Below, in pieces: positions 1 to 9,484 of a DNA stretch of 64,000 bases (its first letter is position 1; each line of letters starts with the position of its first letter). The translations under genes and the position numbers were made by a program. Origin of the DNA: Streptomyces sp. NBC_00483 (lineage in GTDB: Bacteria; Actinomycetota; Actinomycetes; Streptomycetales; Streptomycetaceae). The stretch is taken from contig NZ_CP107880.1 of the NCBI RefSeq assembly GCF_036013745.1, positions 744,001-808,000 of the forward strand, written 5' to 3'. Below the pieces are notes generated by a model that was not told where the DNA came from, did not search any database, and was given only the letters and a program-made list of their open reading frames with translations.

Positions 1-894
1 TCCGGGGCCGACGACCGGCCCTCCGGTACCGAGAAGGCGGCACGCGGACCCTCGAAGCCCTCGCGGTCCCCCTCACCCAGCCCCACCCACCACCGCCCCG
101 AACTGCCGCGCGGCGGGCGCCGGTTGTTCCCCGAGCACCGGCTCGTCGGCTACTGCGGGCTGCCGGGCGCGACCGCGCTCGGCCGGCTCGGCACGGGTGA
201 CCTCGACGACCGTGTCGCGGAGCTCGAACGGCGCGGGCGCGCGTACGCCGACGGCCGCCGCGTGCTGCCCGTCCTCGAACTGCTCGCCACCGTCGCCAAC
301 CCCGGCGCGGGCCCCGACGGCACGTACCGCACGCGCACCCCCGACAAGACGATCAGCACCTTCTACGAGGCCGCACGCCGGCACAAGGCGCTGCTGCTGC
401 TCAACATCCAGCCGGGCCGCGCGGACGCCCTCGGTGAGGTGAAGGCCCTGGAGAAGTGGCTCGTCCGGCCGGACGTGGGCATCGCACTCGACCCCGAGTG
501 GGAGATGGATACCGGCCAGATCCCCGGCGACACGTACGGACACACCAGCGGGTCCGAACTCACCCGGATCGCCGACCATCTCGCCTCGCTCGTGGACCAC
601 CACGACCTGCCGGAGAAGGCGTTCGTCTACCACCAGGTCGCGGAGTCGGTCGTCCACGACGAAGCGGCGCTCGACGTCCCCGACGGAGTAGCCGTGATCA
701 AGAGTGCCGACGGCATAGGCAGCCCCCAGCTCAAGCGGCACACCTGGGACCGCCTGGTCGACAAGATGCCCGACCGGCTCCGCACCGGTTTCAAGCTGTT
801 CCTCGAGGAGGACACCGAGGGCGGCACCCACCTGATGACCCCCGACCAGGTCCTCGGCCTGCGCCCGCGCCCGTCGTACGTGATGTACGAGTGA
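1..894 (+). CDS. Conserved protein of unknown function, 5' end outside window
   Basis: The reading frame is open from base 1, so the start lies upstream and only the C-terminal part is seen. The first 40 residues visible are rich in Ser, Pro, Arg and Thr and look like a flexible linker, as found after a lipoprotein or Sec signal in actinobacterial surface proteins; no signal peptide is in view. From about base 124 the protein becomes globular (LFPEHRLVGYCG, then LLLNIQPGR and GIALDPEWEM), with alternating strand and helix segments that could form a TIM barrel. I do not recognise the family and give no function. It ends 184 bases before catR and is probably unrelated to it. Confidence 0.75.
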   Translation, partial: SGADDRPSGTEKAARGPSKPSRSPSPSPTHHRPELPRGGRRLFPEHRLVGYCGLPGATALGRLGTGDLDDRVAELERRGRAYADGRRVLPVLELLATVANPGAGPDGTYRTRTPDKTISTFYEAARRHKALLLLNIQPGRADALGEVKALEKWLVRPDVGIALDPEWEMDTGQIPGDTYGHTSGSELTRIADHLASLVDHHDLPEKAFVYHQVAESVVHDEAALDVPDGVAVIKSADGIGSPQLKRHTWDRLVDKMPDRLRTGFKLFLEEDTEGGTHLMTPDQVLGLRPRPSYVMYE

Positions 895-983
895 GGCCGG
901 TCTTCTGGGTGGCGCCCAGCTCGATCATCCTGCGCCCCTCCCCCGAGGCCGGCCCGGGGGCTATTGATATCGCGGACCTCTCA

Positions 984-1013
984 ATACCCTGCAACAAGAT
1001 ATTTGTGGGGTAT
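984..1013. promoter_or_regulatory. Imperfect dyad upstream of catR, candidate LysR/CatR site
   Basis: ATACCC at 984-989 is mirrored by GGGTAT at 1008-1013, with further partial matching inside the arms. The dyad is AT rich compared with its surroundings and ends 65 bases before the catR start. LysR regulators bind such interrupted dyads. No divergent gene exists here, so this site would control catR and the catBAC genes behind it as one unit. Confidence 0.45.
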
Positions 1014-1078
1014 GGGGTCCGCTCCCTACGCTGAAGCGCAACGAGGGCCCCGCCGAACCGCAACAAAGGGGCAGTCGG

Positions 1079-1987
1079 ATGGAATTGAGGCACCTGCGCT
1101 ACTTCGCGGCCGTCGCCGAGACACGTCACTTCGGCAAGGCCGCGCAGGCGCTGCACATGGCTCAGCCGCCGCTCTCCCAGGCGATCCGTCGCCTGGAGAC
1201 GGAACTGGGTGTGGAGCTGTTCACCCGCACCACCCGGCAGGTGTCCCTGACCGGCGCGGGCGAGGTGTTCCGCACCGATGTGGAGCGCATCCTCAAATCC
1301 GTCGACGAGGCGGTGGCCCGAGTGGGTCGGTTCGCCACCGGCGTCGAGGGTGTGCTCCGGGTCGGTCTGACCGGGTCCGCCTCGTACCGCCAACTGCCGT
1401 CCCTGGCACGGCTGGTGAAGCAGGAGATGCCGCACGTACGGATGGAGGTGCACACGGAGATGCTGACGCCCGCCCAGGAGCTCGGCCTCATCGAGCGGCG
1501 CCTCGACGTCGGCGTGCTGCGCCCGCCCATCCGCCAGGAGGGCATCGCGCACCGGCTGATCGCCGACGAGCCGCTCATCGCGGCCGTACCGGAAGGTCAC
1601 CGGCTCGCCGACGCCCAGGGCATCCGCATCGAGCAGCTGCGCCACGAGGACTTCATCATGTACGGCGCGACGCTCGGCTCCGTCGTCAACGACGCCGTCG
1701 TCCGCTCCTGCCTGGCCTCGGGCTTCTATCCGCACCGCGCGTACGAGGTCACCGAGACCTCGGCCGCGCTCGCCCTGGTCGCCGCCGGTCTGGGGGTGGC
1801 GGTGCTGCCCGCCTCGATCCGCTCCGCGCCCCGCGAGGGCGTGGTGTGCCGGGCGATCGAGGACGCGCTGACCGTGCCGCTGGCGCTGGCCTGGCGCAGC
1901 GAGGACGAGACACCACTGATCCGGCAGCTCCTTGACGTCCTGGAGCGGCACGACCTGTTTGCGAGAGAGACCGAGGAAACCCTATGA
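1079..1987 (+). CDS. catR: LysR-family regulator of the catechol operon
   Basis: 302 residues, the usual LysR length. An N-terminal winged helix-turn-helix (residues 1-60, MELRHLRYFAAVAE, then QPPLSQAIRRLE) is followed by a periplasmic-binding-protein-like effector domain. Members of this family (CatR, BenM) sense muconate or benzoate and activate catechol genes. It lies 16 bases upstream of catB on the same strand, whereas catR is divergent in several other bacteria, so here activator and enzymes probably share one transcript and the gene would be autoregulated from the dyad at 984-1013. A purine-rich stretch (AAAGGGG) precedes the ATG. The effector is inferred from context. Confidence 0.85.
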   Translation: MELRHLRYFAAVAETRHFGKAAQALHMAQPPLSQAIRRLETELGVELFTRTTRQVSLTGAGEVFRTDVERILKSVDEAVARVGRFATGVEGVLRVGLTGSASYRQLPSLARLVKQEMPHVRMEVHTEMLTPAQELGLIERRLDVGVLRPPIRQEGIAHRLIADEPLIAAVPEGHRLADAQGIRIEQLRHEDFIMYGATLGSVVNDAVVRSCLASGFYPHRAYEVTETSAALALVAAGLGVAVLPASIRSAPREGVVCRAIEDALTVPLALAWRSEDETPLIRQLLDVLERHDLFARETEETL

Positions 1988-2003
1988 GGACCGAGGGAAT
2001 GCC

Positions 2004-3107
2004 ATGAAGATCGTCAAGGTGGAGGCCATTCCCTTTGCCATTCCCTACGTCAAGCCGCTGCGGTTCGCGAGCGGCGAGGTGCACACCGCCGACCACGTAC
2101 TGGTCCGCGTGCACACCGACGAGGGCCTGGTGGGAACCGCCGAGGCGCCGCCGCGCCCCTACACGTACGGCGAGACGCAGGAGTCCGTCGTCGCCGTGAT
2201 CGAGAAGATCTTCACACCGCAGATCCTCGGACTCACCGTCCTGGAACGGGAGATGGTGCACGCCCGCCTCGACCGGACCGTGGGCAACCCGGCCGCCAAG
2301 GCCGCCATCGACATGGCCCTGTGGGACCTGCTCGGCCAGCACGCGGGACTTCCGGTGTCCGGGCTGCTCGGCGGCTTCGGCGACCGGATGCGCGTCAGCC
2401 ACATGGTCGGCTTCGCCCCGGCCGACACGATGGTCGCCGAGGCCGAACGGATCCGGGACACGTACGGCATCACCACCTTCAAGGTGAAGGTCGGCCGCAA
2501 CCCGTACTCCGAGGACGTCGCCGCCTGCCGGGCGCTGCGCACGGCACTCGGACCGGACGTGGAGCTCTACGTCGACGGCAACCGCGGCTGGTCGCCGTCC
2601 GACGCGGCCCGCGCCCTGCGCGAGATGGCCGACCTGGACCTGACGTTCGCGGAGGAACTCTGCCCCGCCGACGACGTGTTGGGGCGGCGGTGGCTCGTCG
2701 CGCAGAGCCAGGTCCCCTTCATCGCCGACGAGAGCGCGACCCGGGCAGCCGAGGTCACCCGCGAGCTGCTCGGTGGCTCGGCGACCGCCATCAGCATCAA
2801 GACCGCCCGCACCGGTTTCACCGCCTCCCAGCGGGTGCTGCACCAGTGCGAGGGCCTCGGCGTCGAGGTGGTGATGGGCAATCAGATCGACGGGCAGATC
2901 GGCACGTTGTGCTCCGTCGCGTTCGGCGCCGCCCACCGCACTTCCTCGCTGCACGCCGGTGAACTCTCCAACTTCCTCGACATGTCCGACGACCTGCTCA
3001 CCGAGCCGCTCACCATCGCGGACGGGACGCTGCGCGTCCGCGAGGGCGCGGGCCTCGGGATCGACATCGACCCCGAGAAGCTGGCCCGCTACCGCCAGGA
3101 CGTCTGA
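2004..3107 (+). CDS. catB: Muconate cycloisomerase
   Basis: 367 residues, an enolase-superfamily enzyme of the muconate cycloisomerase group. It would convert cis,cis-muconate into muconolactone, the second step of catechol ortho cleavage. The catalytic KxK motif is K160-V-K162; metal ligands fit D191 (VDGN), E217 or E218 (AEEL) and D242 (ADES), and the second catalytic lysine is K266 (SIKTAR). I chose ATG 2004 because the sequence then begins MKIVKVEAIPF, the normal N-terminus, with GAGGG before it; a start at 1932 would add 24 residues and overlap catR heavily. The neighbours catA and catC make muconate the likely substrate over a dipeptide or mandelate. Confidence 0.9.
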   Translation: MKIVKVEAIPFAIPYVKPLRFASGEVHTADHVLVRVHTDEGLVGTAEAPPRPYTYGETQESVVAVIEKIFTPQILGLTVLEREMVHARLDRTVGNPAAKAAIDMALWDLLGQHAGLPVSGLLGGFGDRMRVSHMVGFAPADTMVAEAERIRDTYGITTFKVKVGRNPYSEDVAACRALRTALGPDVELYVDGNRGWSPSDAARALREMADLDLTFAEELCPADDVLGRRWLVAQSQVPFIADESATRAAEVTRELLGGSATAISIKTARTGFTASQRVLHQCEGLGVEVVMGNQIDGQIGTLCSVAFGAAHRTSSLHAGELSNFLDMSDDLLTEPLTIADGTLRVREGAGLGIDIDPEKLARYRQDV

Positions 3108-4004
<897 letters not shown>

Positions 4005-4010
4005 TGCACG

Positions 4011-4313
4011 ATGCTGTTCGCTGTACGCATGGACGTCGACATCCCGCGCGACCTCGCGCCGGACGACCGCGCCGACCTGGTGGCCCGCGAGAAGGCCTAC
4101 TGCCATGAGCTGCAGAAGTCCGGTGAGTGGGTGCACATCTGGCGATGTGTCGGCCAGTACTCCAACCTCAGCGTCTTCGACGTCGCCGACAACGAGGCAC
4201 TGCACCGCATCCTGTGGAACCTCCCACTGTTCCCCTTCATGTCCATCGAGGTGACACCGCTCGCCCAGCATCCGTCGGACCTCGCCGCCGGGGCCCGGCC
4301 CACTGAAATATGA
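4011..4313 (+). CDS. catC: Muconolactone delta-isomerase
   Basis: 100 residues, close to the usual 90-96 of this small decameric enzyme. It would move the double bond of muconolactone to give 3-oxoadipate enol-lactone. The N-terminus MLFAVRMDVDIP and the block WRCVGQYSNLSVFDV are characteristic of the family, as is LPLFPFM near residue 77. It is the last cat gene, starting 6 bases after the catA stop. Genes for the later steps (enol-lactone hydrolase, CoA transferase, thiolase) are not in this window. Confidence 0.92.
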   Translation: MLFAVRMDVDIPRDLAPDDRADLVAREKAYCHELQKSGEWVHIWRCVGQYSNLSVFDVADNEALHRILWNLPLFPFMSIEVTPLAQHPSDLAAGARPTEI

Positions 4314-4320
4314 TCACGCC

Positions 4321-4419
4321 ATGCCCGACACCACCGCGAAAACGCCCGGACGGCCCGCCCTGACCAGCTGGAGCAGCTCCGAGCTCCCGGCCGCGATCGT
4401 GACGGAGGTCGCGGCATGA
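4321..4419 (+). CDS. Short ORF translationally coupled to the aminotransferase
   Basis: A 32-codon frame begins with ATG 7 bases after catC and ends in TGA inside the ATGA that starts the aminotransferase. The peptide (MPDTTAKTPGRPALTSW, then SSSELPAAIVTEVAA) has no motif I know. No clear ribosome binding site precedes it. It could be a real small protein, a coupling leader, or chance, since open frames are frequent in such GC-rich DNA. Confidence 0.3.
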   Translation: MPDTTAKTPGRPALTSWSSSELPAAIVTEVAA

Positions 4420-5591
4420 AGATCTCGCAACGCGCGCGGAACGTCGCCCCGTTCTACGCGATGGAGTTCGGCAAGCAGGCCGCGGCGCTGGAGGCCGAGG
4501 GCCACCACGTCGTCAAACTCAGCATCGGGGAACCGGACTTCGGGGCGCCCCCTGCGGTGCGGGAGGCGATGCGCGAGGCCATGGACGGGCGGCCGCTGCC
4601 CTACACGGCGGCGCTGGGCCTGCCCGCGCTGAGGGAGGCGATCGCCGGTTTCTACCGGGAACGGCACCACGTCGAGGTCGACCCGTCGCGCGTCGTCGTG
4701 ACCGCCGGCGCCTCCGCCGCCCTGGTGCTGGCGACCGCGGCCCTCGTCGACGCCGGCGACGAGGTGCTGATCGGGGACCCCTCGTACCCGTGCAACCGGC
4801 AGATCGTCGAGAGCTTCGGCGCGCACGTCGCCCTCGTACCGACGGCCGCGGAGACCCGCTTCCAGCTGGACGCGGCATCGGTGCGGAAGCACTGGACGGA
4901 CCGGACGTCGGGCGTCATGGTCGCCACGCCCTCGAACCCGACCGGGACCTCCGCGCCGATCGAGGAACTCGACGCGATCTGCCGGTTCGCACGCGAGCGC
5001 GACGCGTGGCGGATCGTCGACGAGATCTACCTCGACCTCAGCGACCACGACGAGCACGGCCGGCCGCCGCGCAGCGCGCTGTCGGTCGACCCCGACGCCC
5101 TCGTCATCAACAGCTTCTCGAAGTACTTCGGCATGACCGGCTGGCGGCTCGGCTGGTGCATCGCGCCGAAGGAGCTGGTCCCCGCGCTGGAGCGGCTCGC
5201 CCAGAACTACTTCCTGTGCGCCTCGGCCCCCGCCCAGCAGGCCGCTCTGGCGTGCTTCACCCCGGCGTCCCTCGCGGTCTGCGAGGAGCGCCGCACCGAG
5301 TTCGGCGAGCGCCGCGCGCTCGTCCTCGACGGCCTGCGGCGGATCGGCCTGCCCGTCCCGGTCCCGCCCGACGGCGCCTTCTACGTCTACTTCGACGTCG
5401 GCGGCACCGGTCTCACCTCGTGGGAGTTCTGCGAGCGGGCCCTGCAGGAGGCGCACGTGGCGCTCACCCCGGGCCGCGACTTCGGAACGCACACGGCCGA
5501 CACACACGTACGGCTGTCGTACGCGGCGTCGGCCGATGAACTGCGCGAGGGCATCGAGCGGTTGGGCAGGTTCGTGGCCACCCTGCGGTGA
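4416..5591 (+). CDS. PLP-dependent class I/II aminotransferase
   Basis: 391 residues, fold type I aminotransferase of the AAT-I group. The PLP lysine is K236 in NSFSKYFGMTGWRLGW; the family blocks KLSIGEPDFG near the N-terminus, TPSNPTGT and DEIY are all present. Such enzymes move the amino group between an amino acid and a 2-oxo acid. It follows the cat operon closely on the same strand (start overlapping the short ORF at 4321), so it may be co-transcribed, possibly feeding an aromatic amino acid or anthranilate-related compound towards catechol, but the substrate cannot be read from sequence. Confidence 0.85.
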   Translation: MKISQRARNVAPFYAMEFGKQAAALEAEGHHVVKLSIGEPDFGAPPAVREAMREAMDGRPLPYTAALGLPALREAIAGFYRERHHVEVDPSRVVVTAGASAALVLATAALVDAGDEVLIGDPSYPCNRQIVESFGAHVALVPTAAETRFQLDAASVRKHWTDRTSGVMVATPSNPTGTSAPIEELDAICRFARERDAWRIVDEIYLDLSDHDEHGRPPRSALSVDPDALVINSFSKYFGMTGWRLGWCIAPKELVPALERLAQNYFLCASAPAQQAALACFTPASLAVCEERRTEFGERRALVLDGLRRIGLPVPVPPDGAFYVYFDVGGTGLTSWEFCERALQEAHVALTPGRDFGTHTADTHVRLSYAASADELREGIERLGRFVATLR

Positions 5592-5609
5592 ACCTGAACA
5601 GCGGCGCCC

Positions 5610-5924
5610 TCAGAGCGGGTAGGTGATGACCTCCGAGAAGCTCACGGTGACCCCGCCCGGCGCGACGAAGTTGGCGATGTCGTCGGCGCCCGCCTTACCG
5701 GCCGGTGTGGCGAGCGCGGCGAGCGCGTCCTCCTTGGAGTCCCAGTCGAGCGCCGCCACCACGAAGTGCGGCGGCCGCGAGCCGTCGGGCATCTCCGACA
5801 CGCTCCACTGGAAGGACCGCAGCCCCTGCGTCCCCGAAGCCAGCGGCGCGTGCACCTCCCGGTAGTACTTCAGGAACTTCTCGGGGTCGGCGGGGTGATC
5901 GTAGATGACGGTCATCCGGTACAT
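5610..5924 (-). CDS. EthD-family small protein
   Basis: 104 residues with the ferredoxin-like EthD pattern: MYRMTVIYDHP, then FLKYYREVHAPLA and a C-terminal VSFSEVITYPL strand. EthD-like proteins are small dimeric alpha-beta barrels, often near monooxygenase or aromatic genes, some acting as isomerase or accessory factors. The start at 5924 is set by GAGGAGG seven bases upstream; a longer GTG form would place that ribosome binding site inside the gene. It converges on the aminotransferase with 18 bases between them. No specific reaction can be given. Confidence 0.8.
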   Translation of the reverse strand: MYRMTVIYDHPADPEKFLKYYREVHAPLASGTQGLRSFQWSVSEMPDGSRPPHFVVAALDWDSKEDALAALATPAGKAGADDIANFVAPGGVTVSFSEVITYPL

Positions 5925-6026
5925 CGGTCGGCCTCCTCGTGGCACGGTCCGCTCAAGTAGAGGGCCGTGTCGACACGGCCCTCCCGCACCACTGTCACCT
6001 TCCCCGGCCGGGACGGAGCAGTCCGG

Positions 6027-6224
6027 CTACTTCTGCGACTCGTCCTGCCCCTTGCCCTTGTCCGCTCCCAGATACTTCTTGGCCTGGTCCTGGGCGGAGT
6101 CGACCTGGGAGCTGTACTTGTTCCCGGTCTTCTTGTCCACGGCGTCGCCCGCCATGTCGATGCCCTTGCCGGCCTGGGACTCGCGCCCCTTGATCATCTG
6201 TTTGATCTTGTCCATCGCAGACAT
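6027..6224 (-). CDS. MT0933-like antitoxin family protein
   Basis: 65 residues, hydrophilic and rich in Lys, Asp and Gln, with MDKIKQMIKGRESQAGKGID at the N-terminus and DSAQDQAKKYLG later. This is the pattern of the short actinobacterial MT0933/Rv0909 antitoxin family. The start at 6224 follows GAGGAGG with 7 bases of spacing. Known members pair with a SRPBCC-fold toxin (Rv0910 type), but no such gene lies beside it here, so it is an orphan or acts otherwise. Assignment is from sequence resemblance only. Confidence 0.7.
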   Translation of the reverse strand: MSAMDKIKQMIKGRESQAGKGIDMAGDAVDKKTGNKYSSQVDSAQDQAKKYLGADKGKGQDESQK

Positions 6225-6312
6225 TGCAACCTCCTCGTGGACCTCTCCTGTCATCCAGGATCACCCCTGTGGGCGTTGCTCGCATGCGCGCGCAGCTGCG
6301 TGGCGGGAAGGA

Positions 6313-6348
6313 GCGCCCGGGGGCCCCGCGGGCCGGGGTCCCGGGCGC
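6313..6348 (-). terminator. Strong hairpin after the GH3 gene
   Basis: GCGCCCGGG at 6313-6321 pairs exactly with CCCGGGCGC at 6340-6348, with further G-C pairing between. It lies 9 bases past the stop of the GH3 gene on the minus strand and before the next minus-strand gene, so it fits an actinobacterial terminator lacking a U tract. Confidence 0.6.
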
Positions 6349-6356
6349 GCTACAGG

Positions 6357-8504
6357 TCACAGCACGCGCAGCGTCCCGTACGCGCGCGTCGTCGAGCTGG
6401 TCCCCGCGTACACGTCGAACCGTCCCCGCTCGACGCGGAAGGTGCCCGCCGGGTCGTTGGTCCAGAAGCCCAGGTCCTCCTCGCCGAGGGGGAAGGTGGC
6501 CGTGGTGGTGGCGCCGGGGGCGAGGGTGACGCGTCGGAAGCCGCGGAGCTTGCGGACGGGCTGGGCGATGCTGGCCGCGACGTCGTGGACGTACAGCTGG
6601 ACGGTCTCGTCTCCGATGCGGTCGCCGGTGTTGGTGACCGTGACGGTGACCTCGACCGTGGCGCCGTCGCTCAGCTCGTCCCGGGTGAGGGACTCGCGGG
6701 TCAGTGTCGGGGCCGATGTCGTGAACGTCGTATAGCTCAGGCCGTGGCCGAAGGGCAGGCGCGGGCCGTCCTCAAGGTCGAGGTACTTGGAGGTGTACTT
6801 CTCGTCGGGGTCGTAGGGGCGGCCCGTGCTTTCGTGGTTGTAGTAGACGGGGATCTGGCCCACCGCGCGCGGGAACGTCACCGGCAGTTTGCCGCCCGGG
6901 TTCACCGCGCCGAACAGGGCGTCGGCGACGGCGCTTCCCGCCTCGATGCCGCCGTGCCAGGCCTCGAGGACGGCGGGCGCCGCGTCGTACCAGTCGCCGA
7001 GGACCAGCGGCCTGCCGTTGACGAGGACCACCACGTACGGCTTGCCGGTCGCGGCGACCGCGGCGATCAGCTCCTCCTGGCCCGCGGGCAGTCCGATGTC
7101 GGCGCGGGCCGCGGCCTCGCCGCTGAGCGCCGGGTCCTCCCCCACGACGACCACGGTGACGTCCGCCTCGCGGGCCGCGTCGGCCGCCTCCGACGGGTCC
7201 GTGCCCGCATGCGTCACCAAAGCCGACGGGGCCGCGTCGCGCACCGCGTCCACGACGCTCACGGACGGGAAGCGGCGGCAGCCGGGTCCTGCCCAGGTGC
7301 CGTGCAGGTCGGTCGAGTCGGCGAAGGGGCCGACGACGGCGACCGATCCGACGTCCGGCGCGAGCGGCAGCGCCGACGCCTCGTTCTTGAGCAGCACCAT
7401 GCAGCGCGCGGCCGCCGCACGGGCGGCCGTGCGGGCGGCGGGGCCCGGTTCGGTGATCTCGGCGGACTCGTCGCAGTACGGGGTGTCGAACAGGCCGAGC
7501 GCGTACTTCAGGCGCAGGACGCGGGCGACGGCGTCGTCCAGGCGGCCGAGCGGCAGCGCACCCGACGCGACCAGGCTCTCGCCGTGTTCGGTGATGTCCG
7601 TGGAGACCATCTCCATGTCCATGCCCGCGGTGAAGGCGAGGGCGGCCGCGTCCGCGCCGTCCTCCGCGAAGCCGTGCGCGATCAGCTCCTGGACGCCCGT
7701 GTAGTCGCTGACCACGAAGCCGTCGAAGTCCCACTCGTCCTTGAGGATCGCCTGCATCGTGTGCGCGTTGCCGTGCGCGGGGACGCCGCCGACCGTGTTG
7801 AACGCGGCCATCACGGTGGCCGCGCCCGCGTCGACCGCGGCCTTGAAGGGCGGCAAGTAGTGGTTGCGCAGCCGCTGTTCGGACATGTCGACCGTGTTGT
7901 AGTCGCGACCGCCCTCCGCACCCCCGTACGCGACGAAGTGCTTGGCGCAGGCGGCGAGCCGGTCGTCGTGCGCGAGCTCGCTGCCGTCGGCCGCGCCCTG
8001 GTGGGCCCGGATCTTGGCGACGGCGTAGACCGCGTTGAGGTAAGGGTCCTCCCCGGAGCCCTCGGCGATCCGGCCCCAGCGCGGCTCGTGCGTCACGTCC
8101 ATCATCGGGGCGAACGTCCAGCGCACCCCGTTCGTCCTGGTCTCGGCGTTCGCCACCTCGGCGTCGCTCCGGGACACCTCGGGGTCGAAGGCCGCGGCCT
8201 GGGCGAGCGGGATCGGGAACGTGGTCCAGAAGCCGTGGATCACGTCGAGGCCGAAGAGGAGCGGGATGCCGAGCCTGGACTCCTCGACGGCGATCCGCTG
8301 CAGCGCGTTGGTGTGCGCCGCGCCGTGGATGTTCAGGACGGAGCCGAGCCGTCCCGCCCGCGCCGCCTCCTCCGTCTCGGCGGTCTGCCCGCCGCCGGGT
8401 CCTGTCTCGCCGGTCCACGTCAGCTGCTGGAGCTGCCCCAGTTTCTCCTGGACCGTCATCCGGTCCAGCAGTTCCTTGACTTGTGGTTCGTACGCTCGCA
8501 GCAC
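6357..8504 (-). CDS. Glycoside hydrolase family 3 beta-glucosidase, cytoplasmic
   Basis: 715 residues, a BglX-type GH3 enzyme without signal peptide, so it probably acts on sugars after uptake. The (beta/alpha)8 domain (about 10-330) carries the nucleophile D267 in FVVSDYTGV and the substrate block KHFVAYG; the alpha/beta sandwich follows, and a fibronectin-III-like domain (TVTNTGDRIGDETVQLYV) closes the protein. Family members remove terminal beta-glucose, or xylose, from oligosaccharides. The GTG start is supported by GAGGT upstream. It is divergent from the EEP gene at 8639, and a LacI-type operator (8579-8592) lies between them, matching a site next to the lacI gene at 15485. Confidence 0.9.
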   Translation of the reverse strand: MLRAYEPQVKELLDRMTVQEKLGQLQQLTWTGETGPGGGQTAETEEAARAGRLGSVLNIHGAAHTNALQRIAVEESRLGIPLLFGLDVIHGFWTTFPIPLAQAAAFDPEVSRSDAEVANAETRTNGVRWTFAPMMDVTHEPRWGRIAEGSGEDPYLNAVYAVAKIRAHQGAADGSELAHDDRLAACAKHFVAYGGAEGGRDYNTVDMSEQRLRNHYLPPFKAAVDAGAATVMAAFNTVGGVPAHGNAHTMQAILKDEWDFDGFVVSDYTGVQELIAHGFAEDGADAAALAFTAGMDMEMVSTDITEHGESLVASGALPLGRLDDAVARVLRLKYALGLFDTPYCDESAEITEPGPAARTAARAAAARCMVLLKNEASALPLAPDVGSVAVVGPFADSTDLHGTWAGPGCRRFPSVSVVDAVRDAAPSALVTHAGTDPSEAADAAREADVTVVVVGEDPALSGEAAARADIGLPAGQEELIAAVAATGKPYVVVLVNGRPLVLGDWYDAAPAVLEAWHGGIEAGSAVADALFGAVNPGGKLPVTFPRAVGQIPVYYNHESTGRPYDPDEKYTSKYLDLEDGPRLPFGHGLSYTTFTTSAPTLTRESLTRDELSDGATVEVTVTVTNTGDRIGDETVQLYVHDVAASIAQPVRKLRGFRRVTLAPGATTTATFPLGEEDLGFWTNDPAGTFRVERGRFDVYAGTSSTTRAYGTLRVL

Positions 8505-8578
8505 GGGGTGACCTCGAAGCCTTCTCTGCCTGTTGCCGTATCGATGTCCGCGAAGTTAACGTTCTCGCGCGGCATGAA

Positions 8579-8592
8579 TGTAAGCGCATTCA
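8579..8592. promoter_or_regulatory. LacI-type operator between GH3 and EEP genes
   Basis: On the minus strand this reads TGAATGCGCTTACA. It has the CG-centred half sites of LacI-family operators and differs by a single base from TGAATGCGCTTTCA at 15421-15434 next to the lacI gene. It lies 75 bases before the GH3 start and 47 before the EEP start, so one bound repressor could block both. Confidence 0.7.
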
Positions 8593-8638
8593 ATTGGTGG
8601 CGACAAGGCCCCCCACCGGGCCTTCCCGGAGGTTTCCC

Positions 8639-9451
8639 ATGACGGACGACGAATCGGGACTGCTCCGGGTCATGACGCTCAACCTGCATGTGGACTGGCC
8701 CGGTTCACCCCGTCCGTGGCGCGGGCGCCGCCCGCTCGTCGCGGAGCTGCTGCGCGCTGCGCGGCCGCATCTGCTCGGTACGCAGGAGGGGCTGCGGGAG
8801 CCACTGCGCGAGCTCGCCGACGATCTCGGGAGCGAGCGCTACGCGTGGGTGGGGCAGGGCAGGGAGGGCGGCGAGAGCGGCGAGTTCATGGCCGTCGGCT
8901 ACGACCGCGAGCGCTTCGAGGCCCTGGAGCACGGCGACTTCTGGCTGTCCGACACACCGGAGGTGGCGGGTTCGGAGACCTGGGGCGGGGGCTGCCCGCG
9001 CATGGTGACGTGGCTGCGGCTGCGCGACCTCGTGACCGGCGCCGAACTCCTCGCCGCGAACACGCACTTCGACCACGCGAGCGCGCACGCGCGTACCCGC
9101 GCCGCCCACCTCCTGGCCGACCGTCTGGGCGCCCTCGCCCCGGGTCTCCCCCGCATCGTGACCGGCGACTTCAACACCGCCGCGGGAGGCGACGTGCACG
9201 CGGCGCTGCTCGACGCGGCGGACCTGGTGGACGCCTGGGAGGTGGCCGAGCGGCGCGGGCCGGCCCTCGGCACATTCCACGACTACGGCACTCCGGAGCC
9301 GGACGGCGAGCGCATCGACTGGATCCTCGTGTCACCGGGCACGCGGGTCCGCGAGGTCGTGCTCGACGAGTTCACCCGGGACGGCCTGCGTCCGACGGAC
9401 CACCTGCCGGTGCGTGCGGAGATTCGAGTCCCGCGCACGCCCGCCCGCTGA
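8639..9451 (+). CDS. Endonuclease/exonuclease/phosphatase family protein
   Basis: 270 residues covering one EEP domain. The metal and catalytic blocks are in order: TLNLHVD near the N-terminus, GTQEGL, TGDFNT, DWILVS and TDHLPV at the C-terminus. Members cleave phosphodiesters or phosphomonoesters in nucleic acids, inositol phosphates or sphingomyelin. No signal peptide is present. ATG 8639 follows CCCGGAGG; longer forms would run through the operator. Its place between a beta-glucosidase and GH13, under the same LacI-type operator, suggests a role in sugar or sugar-phosphate use, which is inference. Confidence 0.85.
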   Translation: MTDDESGLLRVMTLNLHVDWPGSPRPWRGRRPLVAELLRAARPHLLGTQEGLREPLRELADDLGSERYAWVGQGREGGESGEFMAVGYDRERFEALEHGDFWLSDTPEVAGSETWGGGCPRMVTWLRLRDLVTGAELLAANTHFDHASAHARTRAAHLLADRLGALAPGLPRIVTGDFNTAAGGDVHAALLDAADLVDAWEVAERRGPALGTFHDYGTPEPDGERIDWILVSPGTRVREVVLDEFTRDGLRPTDHLPVRAEIRVPRTPAR

Positions 9452-9484
9452 CCACAACCACCCGCATCCCAAAGGACGTTCACC

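Noticed and set aside
5967..8642. Very long plus-strand frame opposite the GH3 gene
   Set aside because: It is the antisense of a clear GH3 enzyme with conserved motifs; its product is Arg/Gly/Val-rich without any domain, as expected in GC-rich DNA.
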